A stretch of DNA of 64,000 bases from Truepera sp. (GCA_032027045.1 JAVSMU010000001.1:1573756-1637755); one strand, 5' to 3'. Numbered from the stretch's first letter, positions 25,116 to 34,685 are shown. The notes: a model not told the origin generated them from the sequence alone. Made by a program: numbers and translations.

Positions 25116-27655
25116 TCGGCCGGCTGCGCCCAGCGGATGGCGTGGGCGTCGAACGGGGACGCGAGCAGTTCGTTGCAAGCGAGGACCCTCACGCCGTAGA
25201 CGAGCCGGCCGCTCAGCTTGGGCTCGAAGCGCGCCTCGTAGCGCCCCGGGGGCTCCCCCGCCACCCGTTCCAGCCGCACGCGCTGCAAGTTCGTCTCGAG
25301 CTGGTCTTCCTCCCGGCTGTAGACGACCTCGACGATGACGTCCTTGGGCGCGACCGTCGCCAGGTCCAGCGTCGCGGTCACCGTCACCGCGTCGCCGATG
25401 CGCAAGGGCGCCTCAGCCAACGGTAGCGCCTCGAGCCTGACGAGGGGCCACGTGGCCATCAGCCCCTTGCGCCACGCCGCCAACTCCTTGGCGGGCGCGT
25501 AGTCGTCCGCGACCAGCTTGGCGCCGCGCTCGCTGGCGGGAGCGTAGTAGCGCTCGACGTACTCCCTCACCATGCGGCCCGCGTTGAACCGTGGTGTCAC
25601 GCTGGCGATGGCGTCGGCGGCGCGGCGCATCCAACCTGCGGGAACGCCGTCGGCGTCACGCTGGTAGTACAGGGGCACCACCTCGCGTTCGAGCAGGTCG
25701 TAGAGCGCGTCGGCGTCCGCCGCGTCGGCCCGGGCGTCGTCCTGGTAACTGCGGCCGGAACCGATGGCCCAACCGTTCTCGCCGTCGAAACCTTCCGGCC
25801 ACCAGCCGTCGAGGATCGAGAGGTTCAAGACGCCGTTCATGGCGGCCTTCATGCCGCTGGTGCCCGACGCTTCGAGGGGCCGACGCGGGTTGTTGAGCCA
25901 CACGTCGACGCCGCGGGTCAGGGCGCGACCGATGGCCATGTCGTAGTCCTCGACGAACAGCACGCGGCCCTGGAAGCGCGGGTCGCGCGACAGGTTGTGG
26001 ATGCGTGCGATGAGCTGCTGACCCTCCTGGTCGGCCGGGTGCGCCTTGCCGGCGAACACCAGCTGCACCGGGCGGTCAGGGTTCCCCATGATGGACGCGA
26101 GGCGGTCCATATCGAAGAAGATGAGCGTGGCGCGTTTGTAGCTGGCGAAGCGCCTCGCGAAGCCGATAGTCAACGCTTCGGGGTCGAAGATCGATTCCGA
26201 GTCGTGGAGCTGCGTGGGGCTGGCCTCGTGCCGGTCCAGCTGAGCGAGGAGCCGGCGGCGCAAGAACCTGACGCTGCGCCCCTTCAGCGACCGGCGTACC
26301 TCCCACAGGCGGCCGGCGGGAACGTCCTTCATCGGGGCCCAGGTCCGCGGATCGTCCATCTTCTCGCGCCAGTCCGGGCCTAGTGTCTCGTTTACCAGTT
26401 CGAGGGTCTCGGGCGCGGTCCAGGTGGCAACGTGCACGCCGTTCGTGACGTGGCCGATCGGCACCTCCTCCACCGGCACCTCGGGCCAGAGCCGAGCCCA
26501 GATATGGCGGCTCGTCTCGCCGTGCAGGGCGGCGACTCCGTTACGCCCGGAGGAGAAACGGATCGCGAGGGCCGGCATGCTGAACACGGGCCCCCAGCCG
26601 AGGTCGACGTTGCCCAGGGCCTGGAAGGTGTCCTGGTCGATCCCGAGCTGCTTCCAGAAGTCACCGAAGCCGTGGGCCACGAGGTCGAAGGAGAACGCAT
26701 CATTGCCGGCGGCGATGGGCGTGTGCACCGTGAAGAGCGTGTTGGCGGCCACGGCTTCCTTGGCAACGGCGAAATCGAGTCCGGCAGCCACGAGCTCGCG
26801 GCAGCGTTCGAGGACCGAGAAGGCGCTGTGGCCCTCGTTCATGTGCCAGGAGGTCGGGCTGACGCCCAGGGCACGCAACATCCGCACGCCGGCCACGCCT
26901 AGGATCATCTCCTGCGCCACGCGGGTGCGCTGGTCGCCGCCGTAGAGGCGGGCGAGGAGCTTCCTGTCTTCGGGATCGTTGCCGTCTACGTCGACGTCGA
27001 GGAGCACGACGCGGACCTTTCCGGCACGCGCCTCCCAGGCCTGCACGGCGACGTCGCGGCCGAAGACCCGCACCGTGACGGCCGCCCTCTCACCGCCCGG
27101 CGTCATGGCCGCAACGAAGGGAAGCTCCGTGGGGCTCGAGCGGACGTAGACCGCCTCCTGGCGCCCGTCGGGACCGACGCGTTGGTGGAAGTACCCTTCC
27201 GGGTAGTAAAGGCCCACGGCCACGAGGGGCACCCCGAGGTCCGAGGCGGCCTTGGTGTGATCCCCGGCGAGAACCCCGAGCCCGCCCGAGTAGAGCGCTA
27301 TCGCCTCGGTCCAGCCGTACTCGGCGCACAGGTAGGCGTAGACGTGTTGCTTGCCTATGGCGTCGTCGAACCAGGTGGCGCGGGCGAGGTAGGCATCGTA
27401 GCGACCCATCACCGCCTCGTACTCGCCCAGGAAGTCGGGGTCGCGGGCTGCGGCGTCGAGCCGCTCCTGCTTCACGTCACGCAAGATGGCGACGGGGTTG
27501 TGGCGCCGCGCTTCCCATAGGTTGCGATCTAGCTGGCGGAAGAGCCGCCTGGCGTCGGGTTGCCAGGACCAGTACAGGTCGTGGGCCAACTCGTCGAGCC
27601 GTTTCAGTGGGCCGGGTAGTTTAGGGAGAACCGTAAGTTTGCCAAGTGAGTTCAT
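25112..27655 (-). CDS. glgP: alpha-glucan (glycogen) phosphorylase
   Basis: GlgP releases glucose-1-phosphate from glycogen or maltodextrins. The 847-residue protein has the DUF3417 N-terminal domain (LDELAHDLYWSWQPDARRLFRQLD), the glycosyltransferase-35 core and the PLP-lysine motif EASGTSGMKAAMNG. This architecture matches short prokaryotic phosphorylases. The ATG at 27655 starts the conserved SLGKLTVLPKLP region; upstream in-frame starts add low-complexity sequence. It ends within 4 bases of pgl. Confidence 0.92.
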   Translation of the reverse strand: MNSLGKLTVLPKLPGPLKRLDELAHDLYWSWQPDARRLFRQLDRNLWEARRHNPVAILRDVKQERLDAAARDPDFLGEYEAVMGRYDAYLARATWFDDAIGKQHVYAYLCAEYGWTEAIALYSGGLGVLAGDHTKAASDLGVPLVAVGLYYPEGYFHQRVGPDGRQEAVYVRSSPTELPFVAAMTPGGERAAVTVRVFGRDVAVQAWEARAGKVRVVLLDVDVDGNDPEDRKLLARLYGGDQRTRVAQEMILGVAGVRMLRALGVSPTSWHMNEGHSAFSVLERCRELVAAGLDFAVAKEAVAANTLFTVHTPIAAGNDAFSFDLVAHGFGDFWKQLGIDQDTFQALGNVDLGWGPVFSMPALAIRFSSGRNGVAALHGETSRHIWARLWPEVPVEEVPIGHVTNGVHVATWTAPETLELVNETLGPDWREKMDDPRTWAPMKDVPAGRLWEVRRSLKGRSVRFLRRRLLAQLDRHEASPTQLHDSESIFDPEALTIGFARRFASYKRATLIFFDMDRLASIMGNPDRPVQLVFAGKAHPADQEGQQLIARIHNLSRDPRFQGRVLFVEDYDMAIGRALTRGVDVWLNNPRRPLEASGTSGMKAAMNGVLNLSILDGWWPEGFDGENGWAIGSGRSYQDDARADAADADALYDLLEREVVPLYYQRDADGVPAGWMRRAADAIASVTPRFNAGRMVREYVERYYAPASERGAKLVADDYAPAKELAAWRKGLMATWPLVRLEALPLAEAPLRIGDAVTVTATLDLATVAPKDVIVEVVYSREEDQLETNLQRVRLERVAGEPPGRYEARFEPKLSGRLVYGVRVLACNELLASPFDAHAIRWAQPAD

Positions 27656-27832
27656 AGGGAGTGAGTCTCGTTTCAGGGTGTAGGGCGCCGGGCGGGGCGC
27701 GGGAAGTGGCGATTCCAGACCGCCCGGAAGTGTACCACCCTGCCGTCGCGCCCCCAGCGTCCGGCCGCGGCGGGTAGCTGAGGGGGTCCCTTCCGCCTGG
27801 CAAGCACCCCGTACCCCCGGGGCCGCGCCGGG

Positions 27833-27838
27833 TAACCT
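27833..27838 (+). promoter_or_regulatory. leaderless -10 of the barrel-like protein gene
   Basis: TAACCT lies 7 bases before the ATG at 27846. A GGAGAG also falls in that gap, so this start could use either mechanism. Confidence 0.5.
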
Positions 27839-27845
27839 GGAGAGC

Positions 27846-28844
27846 ATGGCCGGATTCGACGCCAAGCGCCAAGTCGTGTTCATCCTCTGCGCCGCCTCGG
27901 CATGGTCTTTCGCATTCGCTCAGAACGTGCGCCTGGAGTTGGGCGCGTTGGCGCCCACCAGCGCCGAGGTCGTGCCCGCGTTCGGCGTGGTCTTCGAGAA
28001 GGTCAAGGTCGACGGTGGGACGCTCACGCTGGACCTGCGTTACGCCGGCGAGCCCCGCCTGGGGGTCGGGCTGAGCACCAGCCGCGCGTTCGGGCCGCTG
28101 GGCAACGTCGTGATCGACGGTTGGGGCGCACTGCGAACCGGCGGCGCCGCCGAGGGGCGCGTGGGGGCGCGTGGGGTGTTGGGCCCGGTCGCACTGCGCC
28201 TGACGCTCCTGGGGTTCACGGACGAACCGTCGGCCTTCCGGCCGGAAGCGCTGGCCTCGGCCGAACGCCCGCTACTGCGCCGCCCCGCGCTCGGGGTGCA
28301 GGCAGGCATCGTCACCCGCTTGAGCCGCAACGTGATCCTGGAGGCGGAGCCTGAGGTCTACCTGGCGGGTGGCGTGGCGTTGCGGGGCGAGGCGCGCCTG
28401 CGCCTCTTGCAGGCCCTGGGAGAGAACGAGCTGAGCGCCATGGCGTTGGTGTATTCCCCTCCCGGGCTTGGGGCGCTGGACGCCGCGCTTGGCGTTGGCC
28501 TCACGCTCCCCCGCGGGCGGGCGCCGGACTGGAGCTTCGCGGCTCTGCTGGGTGCGTCGCCGGCCGGGGTCGCGGTGGGCGCTCGCGCGTCGCTGGCCGA
28601 GGACTTCGGTAGCGTCCGGCTCGGCCTCGACGCTGCGTTCGAGCCGTACCGTCTGGACGTGGCGCCCCTGCGAGCCAGCGTAACGGCCACCGCCCCCGCC
28701 GCCGCGGCCTTGGGCGGCGGCACGTGGGAACTCAGCGCGCGACTCGCGAGCGACGTCGGGCAGAGCAGCCCGTTCCGCGCAGCGGCCCCCACGGCCTACT
28801 CGGCCGCGGTGACGCTCGTGGTGCCCTATTCTCCCGGTCGGTGA
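27846..28844 (+). CDS. exported beta-rich protein, possible outer-membrane barrel
   Basis: The 332-residue product has a signal peptide ending AFA-Q and then long runs of alternating hydrophobic and small residues with repeated Gly-rich turns, for example VALRLTLLGFTDE and VSALRLRLLQ. The pattern suggests a beta-barrel or beta-solenoid, and the C-terminus lacks a clear Phe/Trp-ended strand. No family is recognised. Its stop is 7 bases from that of the convergent PEGA gene. Confidence 0.5.
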   Translation: MAGFDAKRQVVFILCAASAWSFAFAQNVRLELGALAPTSAEVVPAFGVVFEKVKVDGGTLTLDLRYAGEPRLGVGLSTSRAFGPLGNVVIDGWGALRTGGAAEGRVGARGVLGPVALRLTLLGFTDEPSAFRPEALASAERPLLRRPALGVQAGIVTRLSRNVILEAEPEVYLAGGVALRGEARLRLLQALGENELSAMALVYSPPGLGALDAALGVGLTLPRGRAPDWSFAALLGASPAGVAVGARASLAEDFGSVRLGLDAAFEPYRLDVAPLRASVTATAPAAAALGGGTWELSARLASDVGQSSPFRAAAPTAYSAAVTLVVPYSPGR

Positions 28845-28851
28845 GGCGCTT

Positions 28852-29985
28852 CTAGCGGTCAGACGCCGGCGGCACGAGCGGCGCAAGCTCTCCCGTCTCC
28901 AGGTCCAAGCGGTATGCGCCATGCTCCGGCACCGCGCGCAAGTAGGTGCGCGAGGTGTGCGCCCCGCGGAGTTCGAAGTTGCGCAGCCCGGGCTTGATCC
29001 CTTCCGCGAACGCCCCGGGTTGCAAGACGCCATCCACGTACACGAGGACCTCGCGCCGCTCTTCCCAGAACACGAGCGGGTCGGCGGCGGGGGTCAGCTC
29101 GCGGTCCACTCGGCTCACGCGGTAGTTGCGCACGAGCACGTCGAGGACCTCGCTGTGAAAGCCCTCGCGTATTAGCGTTACGCGGTGCGTGCCGGGCAGG
29201 GCCGCGAGGGTCACTGGACTCGTGCCGCTAGCCACTCCGTCGAGCAGCACGCGCGCCCGCGGCACCACCACGACCTGGATGCTGCCGCCCGAGATGGCCG
29301 TGAGCACCACGTGCACGAAGGCGGTATCGGCCTTGCGCAGCTCCACCATGCGCACGTCGGGGAGGAAGCCCTCCTTGCGGACCTCCAGTTGGTAGCGGCC
29401 GGGCGCCACCATGGCGACGTCCAAGTGAGACGTTCGGCCGAGCGCCACCCCGTCGAGGAACACCTGGGCGTCACTCGGCTCGCTCGACACGAAAACGCCG
29501 GCGTCGCCCTTGAGCAGTTCGAGGCGAGCGCTGGTGAAGCCGGCGACGGCCGCCGCCAGCTCCTTCACCGTCGGCTGCATATCGCTCGGCTCGAGCGGCA
29601 GGCTGATGAGGTCACTGCTGCGATCGCGCTCGGCGTCCACGACGATCAGGTTGATGCCGTAGGCGTCACCGGCGCCGTAGGTGACCCTCGAGATCTCCCC
29701 GCTGACGGCGTACCGGGCCTGGTCGAGTTCGGCGATGAGGGTCGCGAACTCGGGCTCGAGGCTGCCGGCGATGCCCGGGGTGATCAGCTCGCCGCCACGC
29801 ACCTCGAGCCCCGTAGCGGTACCGACGGCCGAGCGGAAGGCCGACATGAAAGATTGCACTATCTCGTCGCTTACACCGCCGCGGGTGCCGAAGGTGGGCA
29901 CCGAAACTTGCGCCTGGGCGAGACTCACGAGCAGCAAGACGAGGCCCGCCCAGCCGAAACGGGCGCGTAGGAAGCGGTGGCGCAT
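28852..29985 (-). CDS. exported PEGA-domain protein
   Basis: The 377-residue protein has a signal sequence (LVLLLVSLAQAQ). It is followed by an N-terminal domain with an LIVVDAERD segment. Two PEGA domains then occur: one around VSSEPSDAQVFLDGVALGRTSHLDVAMVAPGRYQLEVRKEGF, and a second around VLLDGVASGTSPVTLAALPGTHRVTLIREGF. A third partial copy (VLVYVDGVLQPGAF) sits at the end. PEGA domains occur in surface-exposed bacterial proteins; function is unknown. The ATG follows TATACT by 6 bases. Confidence 0.75.
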   Translation of the reverse strand: MRHRFLRARFGWAGLVLLLVSLAQAQVSVPTFGTRGGVSDEIVQSFMSAFRSAVGTATGLEVRGGELITPGIAGSLEPEFATLIAELDQARYAVSGEISRVTYGAGDAYGINLIVVDAERDRSSDLISLPLEPSDMQPTVKELAAAVAGFTSARLELLKGDAGVFVSSEPSDAQVFLDGVALGRTSHLDVAMVAPGRYQLEVRKEGFLPDVRMVELRKADTAFVHVVLTAISGGSIQVVVVPRARVLLDGVASGTSPVTLAALPGTHRVTLIREGFHSEVLDVLVRNYRVSRVDRELTPAADPLVFWEERREVLVYVDGVLQPGAFAEGIKPGLRNFELRGAHTSRTYLRAVPEHGAYRLDLETGELAPLVPPASDR

Positions 29986-29991
29986 CGACCA

Positions 29992-30037
29992 AGTATAGCC
30001 GCTCCCACAGCCGCTCCACCTAGGGGCTTGGTATCGT
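29992..30037. promoter_or_regulatory. divergent leaderless promoters (PEGA / metallophosphoesterase)
   Basis: TATACT on the minus strand (29992-29997) lies 6 bases before the ATG at 29985. TATCGT on the plus strand (30032-30037) lies 7 bases before the ATG at 30045. Confidence 0.6.
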
Positions 30038-30044
30038 TGCCCTC

Positions 30045-30806
30045 ATGCGTTACCTGGTGCTGAGCGACGTCCACGCCAACCTCCCGGCCCTGGAGGCCGT
30101 GTTGGAGCACGCCAAGAAGCTCGGCTTCGACGCCACCATGTTCCTGGGCGACGCCGTCGGCTACTACCCGTGCGCGGAGGAGGCGGTGCAACTCATCATC
30201 GGCCTGAACCCGGTGGTCCGCATCCTTGGCAATCACGACTCCGCGCTGCTCGAACTCGCCGCGGGCGAACAGGGCGACCGTTGGGCCGCCGGTCTGGTCA
30301 TGAACGTGCTGGAGCGCCAGCTCGTCACGCTCAGCGGCGACTCCCTCCGCTTCCTCCACAGCCTCGAACCGCGCCAAGTCATCGACGGCTTCGAGGCCGC
30401 GCATGGCGCCTTGACGCACGCTTGGGACTACCTCTCCACAGTCAACAGCGCCCAGACGAACATGAGTCTCATGGCCGAGAGGGTCTTGTTCGTCGGCCAC
30501 ACGCACGTGCCGAAGGTGTTCGCGCGGGTGGCGAACGGCTCACAGGAACTCTTTCGCACCGTGTCGTTCCGGGAGCCGTCTGGCTCCACCTACCGGGTGC
30601 CGCCCCTGGCCACGGTCATCGCCAACCCGGGCGCCGTCGGGCAGCCACGCGACCAGATTCCGCTTGCGTCGTACTTCATGTACGACGCCGCCGATCACGT
30701 GATCACGCACCACCGGGTCGCGTACGACGTCAAGTCGGTGCAGGCGCAAGTGGTGGCGGCGGGGTACCCCGAGATGCTCGCCGCGCGCCTCGAAACGGGC
30801 AGGTGA
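30045..30806 (+). CDS. metallophosphoesterase family protein
   Basis: The 253-residue cytoplasmic protein has the calcineurin-like metal motifs LSDVHAN, GDAVGYYP, LGNHD and GHTHVP, so the two-metal site looks complete. Residues 60-160 and 200-250 are less conserved. It resembles phosphodiesterases of the YfcE/MPE type, and the substrate is not known. The last four bases overlap the holB start as GTGA, so translation is coupled. Confidence 0.85.
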   Translation: MRYLVLSDVHANLPALEAVLEHAKKLGFDATMFLGDAVGYYPCAEEAVQLIIGLNPVVRILGNHDSALLELAAGEQGDRWAAGLVMNVLERQLVTLSGDSLRFLHSLEPRQVIDGFEAAHGALTHAWDYLSTVNSAQTNMSLMAERVLFVGHTHVPKVFARVANGSQELFRTVSFREPSGSTYRVPPLATVIANPGAVGQPRDQIPLASYFMYDAADHVITHHRVAYDVKSVQAQVVAAGYPEMLAARLETGR

Positions 30807-31801
30807 CGGCGGCGCCCCCCGCGGCCCTCGAGGCACCGGCGGCCCTCCTGGGTCCCGTGGGTCAGGAGCCCGCCCTGGCCGAGTTGCGGCACTTGTTCAG
30901 CGCTGAGGGTGGTCCGCGAACGCTGCTCTTCGCCGGCCCGGAAGAGGTCGGCCGGCGCCTGGCCGCCCGCTGGCTCTTCGCGCTGCTCAACTGCCTCGCT
31001 CCGGGGCCCGCCGAGCGACCCTGCGGCGAGTGTGAGAGCTGCCACTTGACCCTGTTGAACGCGCACCCCGACCTCAAGGTGGTGACACCGGCACTTACCA
31101 CCGACACCGGGCGCGCGAAACGGAACCTCGAGATCCGCATAGACCAGCTGGTGGCCCGCGAACGCGGCGACCCCGAGCCCCTCGTTCCCTGGCTGAGGAC
31201 GCGGCCGCGCTACCGGGCGCGCGTCGGCGTGGTGGATCACGCCGACACCATGAACGCGCCGGCCGCGAACTCGTTCCTCAAGGCGCTCGAGGAGCCGCCC
31301 CCCTGGGCCGTGATCGTGTTGGTGGCGCCTGGGCCGGACGCGCTACTCCCGACCGTGGCCTCGCGCTGCGTGACCGTGCGCTTCGCCGCGGTGGACGTAG
31401 TCGCCTTGCAGGGGAGCGGCGGCCTGCCGGTGCTCACGCCCGAGCTGGTCGGTCACCCGGCCATCAGGCTCGGCCAACCGGGTGCGCTGGTCAAGGCCTT
31501 TGATGCCGCCGATGAGACCGCGACCGCCAAGAACGCCGCCGAGGATTTCCTGGACGCGGTGGCGGGCGATCTGCTGGAGGCTCTGCTCGGAGCCGAGGCG
31601 CTGGCAAAGGCGCTGAGCGTGACCACCGAAGCGAGCACGGGGCCACTCGGCTGGCTGCGCGAGATGCTCCGCCGGCGCGACGTCGTCCGCTACGCCGCGG
31701 CGCTGGACGCCGTCGATCGCTGCGAGCGCGCCATGGCCGCCTACTCGCAGGTGTCGTTGGCCTGCGCGGTGCTCGCCCTCGAGTTGCGCCGCATAGGTTA
31801 G
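30803..31801 (+). CDS. holB: DNA polymerase III delta-prime subunit
   Basis: The delta' subunit is part of the clamp loader. The 332-residue protein has a AAA+ core with the zinc-binding cluster CGECESCH, a degenerate P-loop FAGPEEVGRR, the KALEEPP motif and the SRC motif ASRCVTVRF. The loss of a proper Walker A is typical of delta'. The GTG start is inside the preceding stop codon (GTGA). The C-terminal collar domain is Ala-rich. Confidence 0.9.
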   Translation: MTAAPPAALEAPAALLGPVGQEPALAELRHLFSAEGGPRTLLFAGPEEVGRRLAARWLFALLNCLAPGPAERPCGECESCHLTLLNAHPDLKVVTPALTTDTGRAKRNLEIRIDQLVARERGDPEPLVPWLRTRPRYRARVGVVDHADTMNAPAANSFLKALEEPPPWAVIVLVAPGPDALLPTVASRCVTVRFAAVDVVALQGSGGLPVLTPELVGHPAIRLGQPGALVKAFDAADETATAKNAAEDFLDAVAGDLLEALLGAEALAKALSVTTEASTGPLGWLREMLRRRDVVRYAAALDAVDRCERAMAAYSQVSLACAVLALELRRIG

Positions 31802-31836
31802 GCGCGCCTGGGCCGGACCTGCTGGTTGCCCGCGGC

Positions 31837-32661
31837 CTAGTCGCTCACTTGCGACCCGTCGTCACGGCCGCCTCGCACCCGGCTCAACTCCGAGGCCGGG
31901 TACTCCGCCATGCCGCCCTCATCGGTCCGCAGTTCGACCGTGCCGCGGAGGGGGTTCACCTTGACCACGCGACCGCAGGTGCCGCTGCCGTCATGGCACG
32001 CCTTGGCGCCCTTGCGGGGCATGCCCTTGAGCAGCTCGCGGTACATCTCGTGCTCGAACTGCAAGCAGCACATCAGGCGGCCGCATGGGCCGCTGATCTT
32101 CTCGGGGTTGAGGGGCAGCTGTTGATCGCGCGCCATGCGGATGCTCACGGCGTTGAAGCTCTGCAGCCACGTGCTCGAGCACGTGCCGTCACCGCAAACG
32201 CCGAGCGCGCCCAGCATCCGCGCCTGGTCGCGCGGACCGATGTTGACGAACTCGATCCGCGCCTCGGTGTGAGCCACCAGTTCCTGCGCCAGCACGCGCA
32301 GCGGCGCCTGCTTCTCGCTCGTGTAGCTGACGACGAGCAGCGACTCGTCGATGTTGAACTCGAGCGCGACGACCTTGACGTCAGCGTCGGCCTGCCTCGC
32401 TCGAGCCTTGAGGAGCCACTTCAGTTCCTCCGCCTTGGCCCTAAGCTCACCGTAGCGCGCGACGTCGTCTTCTTGCGCGTCGCGCACGTAATGTCCGTGG
32501 GGCTTGGCCACCTCGCGCACGGGCGTGCGCACCAGGGCCATCTCGAGACCACGCCGCGTGCTGACCACGCACCGCGTGCCGAGGCCGGGGGCGGATGGGG
32601 GCGCCTCCATGTAATGAATGGTCGGGCCGTTGTCGAACTTCACACCGATGCACTCGGGCAT
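31837..32661 (-). CDS. ricT: PSP1 domain protein RicT-like
   Basis: The 274-residue protein has the PSP1 domain (RGLEMALVRTPVREVAKP...VVALEFNIDESLLVVSYTSEKQ) and the Cys-rich C-terminal region CGDGTC and GPCGRLMCCLQFE typical of RicT/YaaT. In Bacillus, RicT binds RicA and RicF around a 4Fe-4S cluster and affects RNA processing through RNase Y. Those partners are not visible here. GAAGGAG lies about 10 bases before the ATG at 32661. A TAGAAT hexamer (32748-32753, minus strand) lies upstream. Confidence 0.85.
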   Translation of the reverse strand: MPECIGVKFDNGPTIHYMEAPPSAPGLGTRCVVSTRRGLEMALVRTPVREVAKPHGHYVRDAQEDDVARYGELRAKAEELKWLLKARARQADADVKVVALEFNIDESLLVVSYTSEKQAPLRVLAQELVAHTEARIEFVNIGPRDQARMLGALGVCGDGTCSSTWLQSFNAVSIRMARDQQLPLNPEKISGPCGRLMCCLQFEHEMYRELLKGMPRKGAKACHDGSGTCGRVVKVNPLRGTVELRTDEGGMAEYPASELSRVRGGRDDGSQVSD

Positions 32662-32733
32662 GTTTCTGGACTCCTTCGGGTGGTGCTCCCGCGAAGCGGC
32701 CGGCTCGCGGTCCGGGCGGGGTCGGGCGGTCCA

Positions 32734-33399
32734 CTAAGGGTTGCAGCATTCTACGGCTCGGGCGTGGGTCGGCCGGTCGCCCTGTTGCACCGCACGGGCA
32801 ACCGGGCCGAAGCTCCTGCGGTGTTCGGGGCAGGGCCCGAGCCTGGCGAGGGCCCGCAGGTGCTCCTTCACGCCGTAGCCCTTGTGCCTTTCCAGGCCGT
32901 AACCCGGGTGGTCCACGGCCAGCCGCGCCATGTGCGCGTCACGAACCGTCTTGGCCAGCACGCTCGCCGCCGCCACCTGGAAGCTGCGCGCGTCGGCCGC
33001 AGCCACGGCAAGTTCGGGTAACTGCAGACCGAGGCGCAGGTAGTCAGTCACGAGGCCGTCGGGCCGGGGGTCGAGGGCCTCGAGGGCGCGCCGCGCCGCG
33101 AGCTTCGTGGCCACCAGGACGTTGAGCGCATCGACCTCGGCGGCGCTGGCGAAGCCGACGGCGAACGCCACCGCCTCTGCCCGCAGCCGTTCGGCGAGTT
33201 CCCGCCTACGGGGGGCTGAGAGCGTCTTGGAGTCACGGTAGGGAAGCGCCTCCCCGCCCCTGCGGAGGATGACCGCCGCGGCGACGACGGGGCCGCAGAG
33301 CGCCCCTCGGCCCGCCTCGTCCACGCCGGCCACCAGGCGAGAGCCTTGCCGCCAGAGTTCCTCCTCCAACGACCAGTCGGGGGCCTCGAGCCGGCTCAA
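32734..33399 (-). CDS. rnhB: ribonuclease HII
   Basis: RNase HII removes RNA, including single ribonucleotides, from DNA. The 221-residue protein has GVDEAGRGALCGPV, YRDSKTLS, the VATKLAARRAL region and the C-terminal GYGVKEHL block. The start is TTG at 33399, overlapping the upstream kinase stop as TTGA. Thus it is coupled to the histidine kinase gene, an unusual partner for a replication and repair enzyme. Confidence 0.92.
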   Translation of the reverse strand: MSRLEAPDWSLEEELWRQGSRLVAGVDEAGRGALCGPVVAAAVILRRGGEALPYRDSKTLSAPRRRELAERLRAEAVAFAVGFASAAEVDALNVLVATKLAARRALEALDPRPDGLVTDYLRLGLQLPELAVAAADARSFQVAAASVLAKTVRDAHMARLAVDHPGYGLERHKGYGVKEHLRALARLGPCPEHRRSFGPVARAVQQGDRPTHARAVECCNP

Positions 33400-34556
33400 G
33401 CGCCGGCTGGGATGACGTCCGCTACTTGCGCGGGCAGCGTGAAGTAGAAGGTGCTTCCGCGGCCGATCTTGGACTCCACCCAGATGCGGCCGCCATGTTT
33501 CTCGACCGCCAACTTGCAGAAGGTGAGGCCCATGCCGCTGTCGTAGCGGTCGTGGATGGTGTGTCTGGACTGCTCGAAGGCGTTGAAGATGCGCTTCTGG
33601 TCGCTTTCGGGGATGCCTTCGCCATCGTCTCTCACGCTCAAGACGGCGTTGTCGTCCTTGACCCACGCGCGGAAGTCGATGTAGCCGCCGCGCCGCGTGT
33701 GCTTGATGGCGTTTGCCATGAGGTTGGCCAATATGCGCCTGAGGAGCTTCGGGTCGCCGATCACACGCTCGGCCTCGGGCCGCACGAGGAAGCCGAAGTG
33801 TCTGTCCCGGGGGCCGCCGCTCACGTCGCCGAGCGCCGCCTTCGCCAGCTCCGTGAGGCTGGGGATGGTCTCGGGGTGATACGGCATGTGCCCCTCCTTC
33901 ATGCGCCTGACGTCGAGGATGTTGGCGGCCAGGTTGAGGAGGTGCTGCGATTCGCTTCGGGCCAGGCTCAGGAGATCCTCTACGGTGGCGTCGCCGCCCT
34001 GCCCGCTCAGCATCTCGAGGCTGTGGTCGAGCAGCCCCATGACGCTGGAGATCGGGCTCTTCAGGTCGTGCACGAGCATATGGATGAGGTCGTCCTTCAT
34101 CCTTTCGCTCTCCTTGTAAGCCTGCTCGAAGCGCCGGGCCTCCTCGAAGGCCTTGCGCATGGCGCTCTCCGCACGCCTACGTTCGAGGAGCCTGGAGAGG
34201 TGCGCCTTGACCACCGACTGGCGCGTGGGAAGCGTGATGTAGGCGTCCGCGCCAACCTCGACGACCCGCGTCTGGAGTTCGGCGTTAGGCGGACCCAGGT
34301 AGACGAACGGGATCTCCTCGAAGCCCTTGCGCCGCCTCAAGATCGTCACGAGCTCAAGGTTCGGCACCCGCTCCGTTAGTCCATGGTCGAGGATCAGGGC
34401 GCTGGGTACGTTCTCGCCGCGTGTGTCGTACAGGAGCTGTTCGACGTCGGTGTAGACGCGCCCGGCCAGGCCGACTTCCTCGACCACCGACAAGAAACCG
34501 GTGGCACGTTCCTCCGTGAGGGTGGCGATGAGCGCCCAGTTGGCGGCCTCGGACAT
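33396..34556 (-). CDS. histidine kinase with degenerate N-terminal receiver
   Basis: The 386-residue soluble protein begins with a receiver-like domain (1-125) that keeps the central Asp in SALILDHGL. The acidic pocket expected at the N-terminus is absent (IATLTEER), and the usual KP motif is LPT. A HisKA domain with H163 in VHDLKSPIS and a complete HATPase domain (NLMANAIKHT, DDGEGIPE, DSGMGLTFC) follow. No transmembrane segment exists, so it senses a cytoplasmic or protein-borne signal. The ATG follows TAAGCT by 6 bases. No response regulator gene is adjacent; rnhB is coupled downstream. Confidence 0.87.
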   Translation of the reverse strand: MSEAANWALIATLTEERATGFLSVVEEVGLAGRVYTDVEQLLYDTRGENVPSALILDHGLTERVPNLELVTILRRRKGFEEIPFVYLGPPNAELQTRVVEVGADAYITLPTRQSVVKAHLSRLLERRRAESAMRKAFEEARRFEQAYKESERMKDDLIHMLVHDLKSPISSVMGLLDHSLEMLSGQGGDATVEDLLSLARSESQHLLNLAANILDVRRMKEGHMPYHPETIPSLTELAKAALGDVSGGPRDRHFGFLVRPEAERVIGDPKLLRRILANLMANAIKHTRRGGYIDFRAWVKDDNAVLSVRDDGEGIPESDQKRIFNAFEQSRHTIHDRYDSGMGLTFCKLAVEKHGGRIWVESKIGRGSTFYFTLPAQVADVIPAGA

Positions 34557-34562
34557 CGGCTC

Positions 34563-34678
34563 AGCTTATCAGTGATACCGGTGCCACACGACGTGAATTC
34601 CATCCGACCGGCCGCTGCCCATGGCGCTTGGGCGGCCGCCTAGCCGCTACCGGGGGGCGCACCTGGCGCTGCTAGCAT
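34563..34678. promoter_or_regulatory. divergent leaderless promoters (kinase / VWA)
   Basis: On the minus strand the extended -10 TGATAAGCT includes TAAGCT at 34563-34568 and lies 6 bases before the ATG at 34556. On the plus strand TGCTAGCAT (34670-34678) lies 7 bases before the GTG at 34686. Confidence 0.65.
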
Positions 34679-34685
34679 GCGCGCA

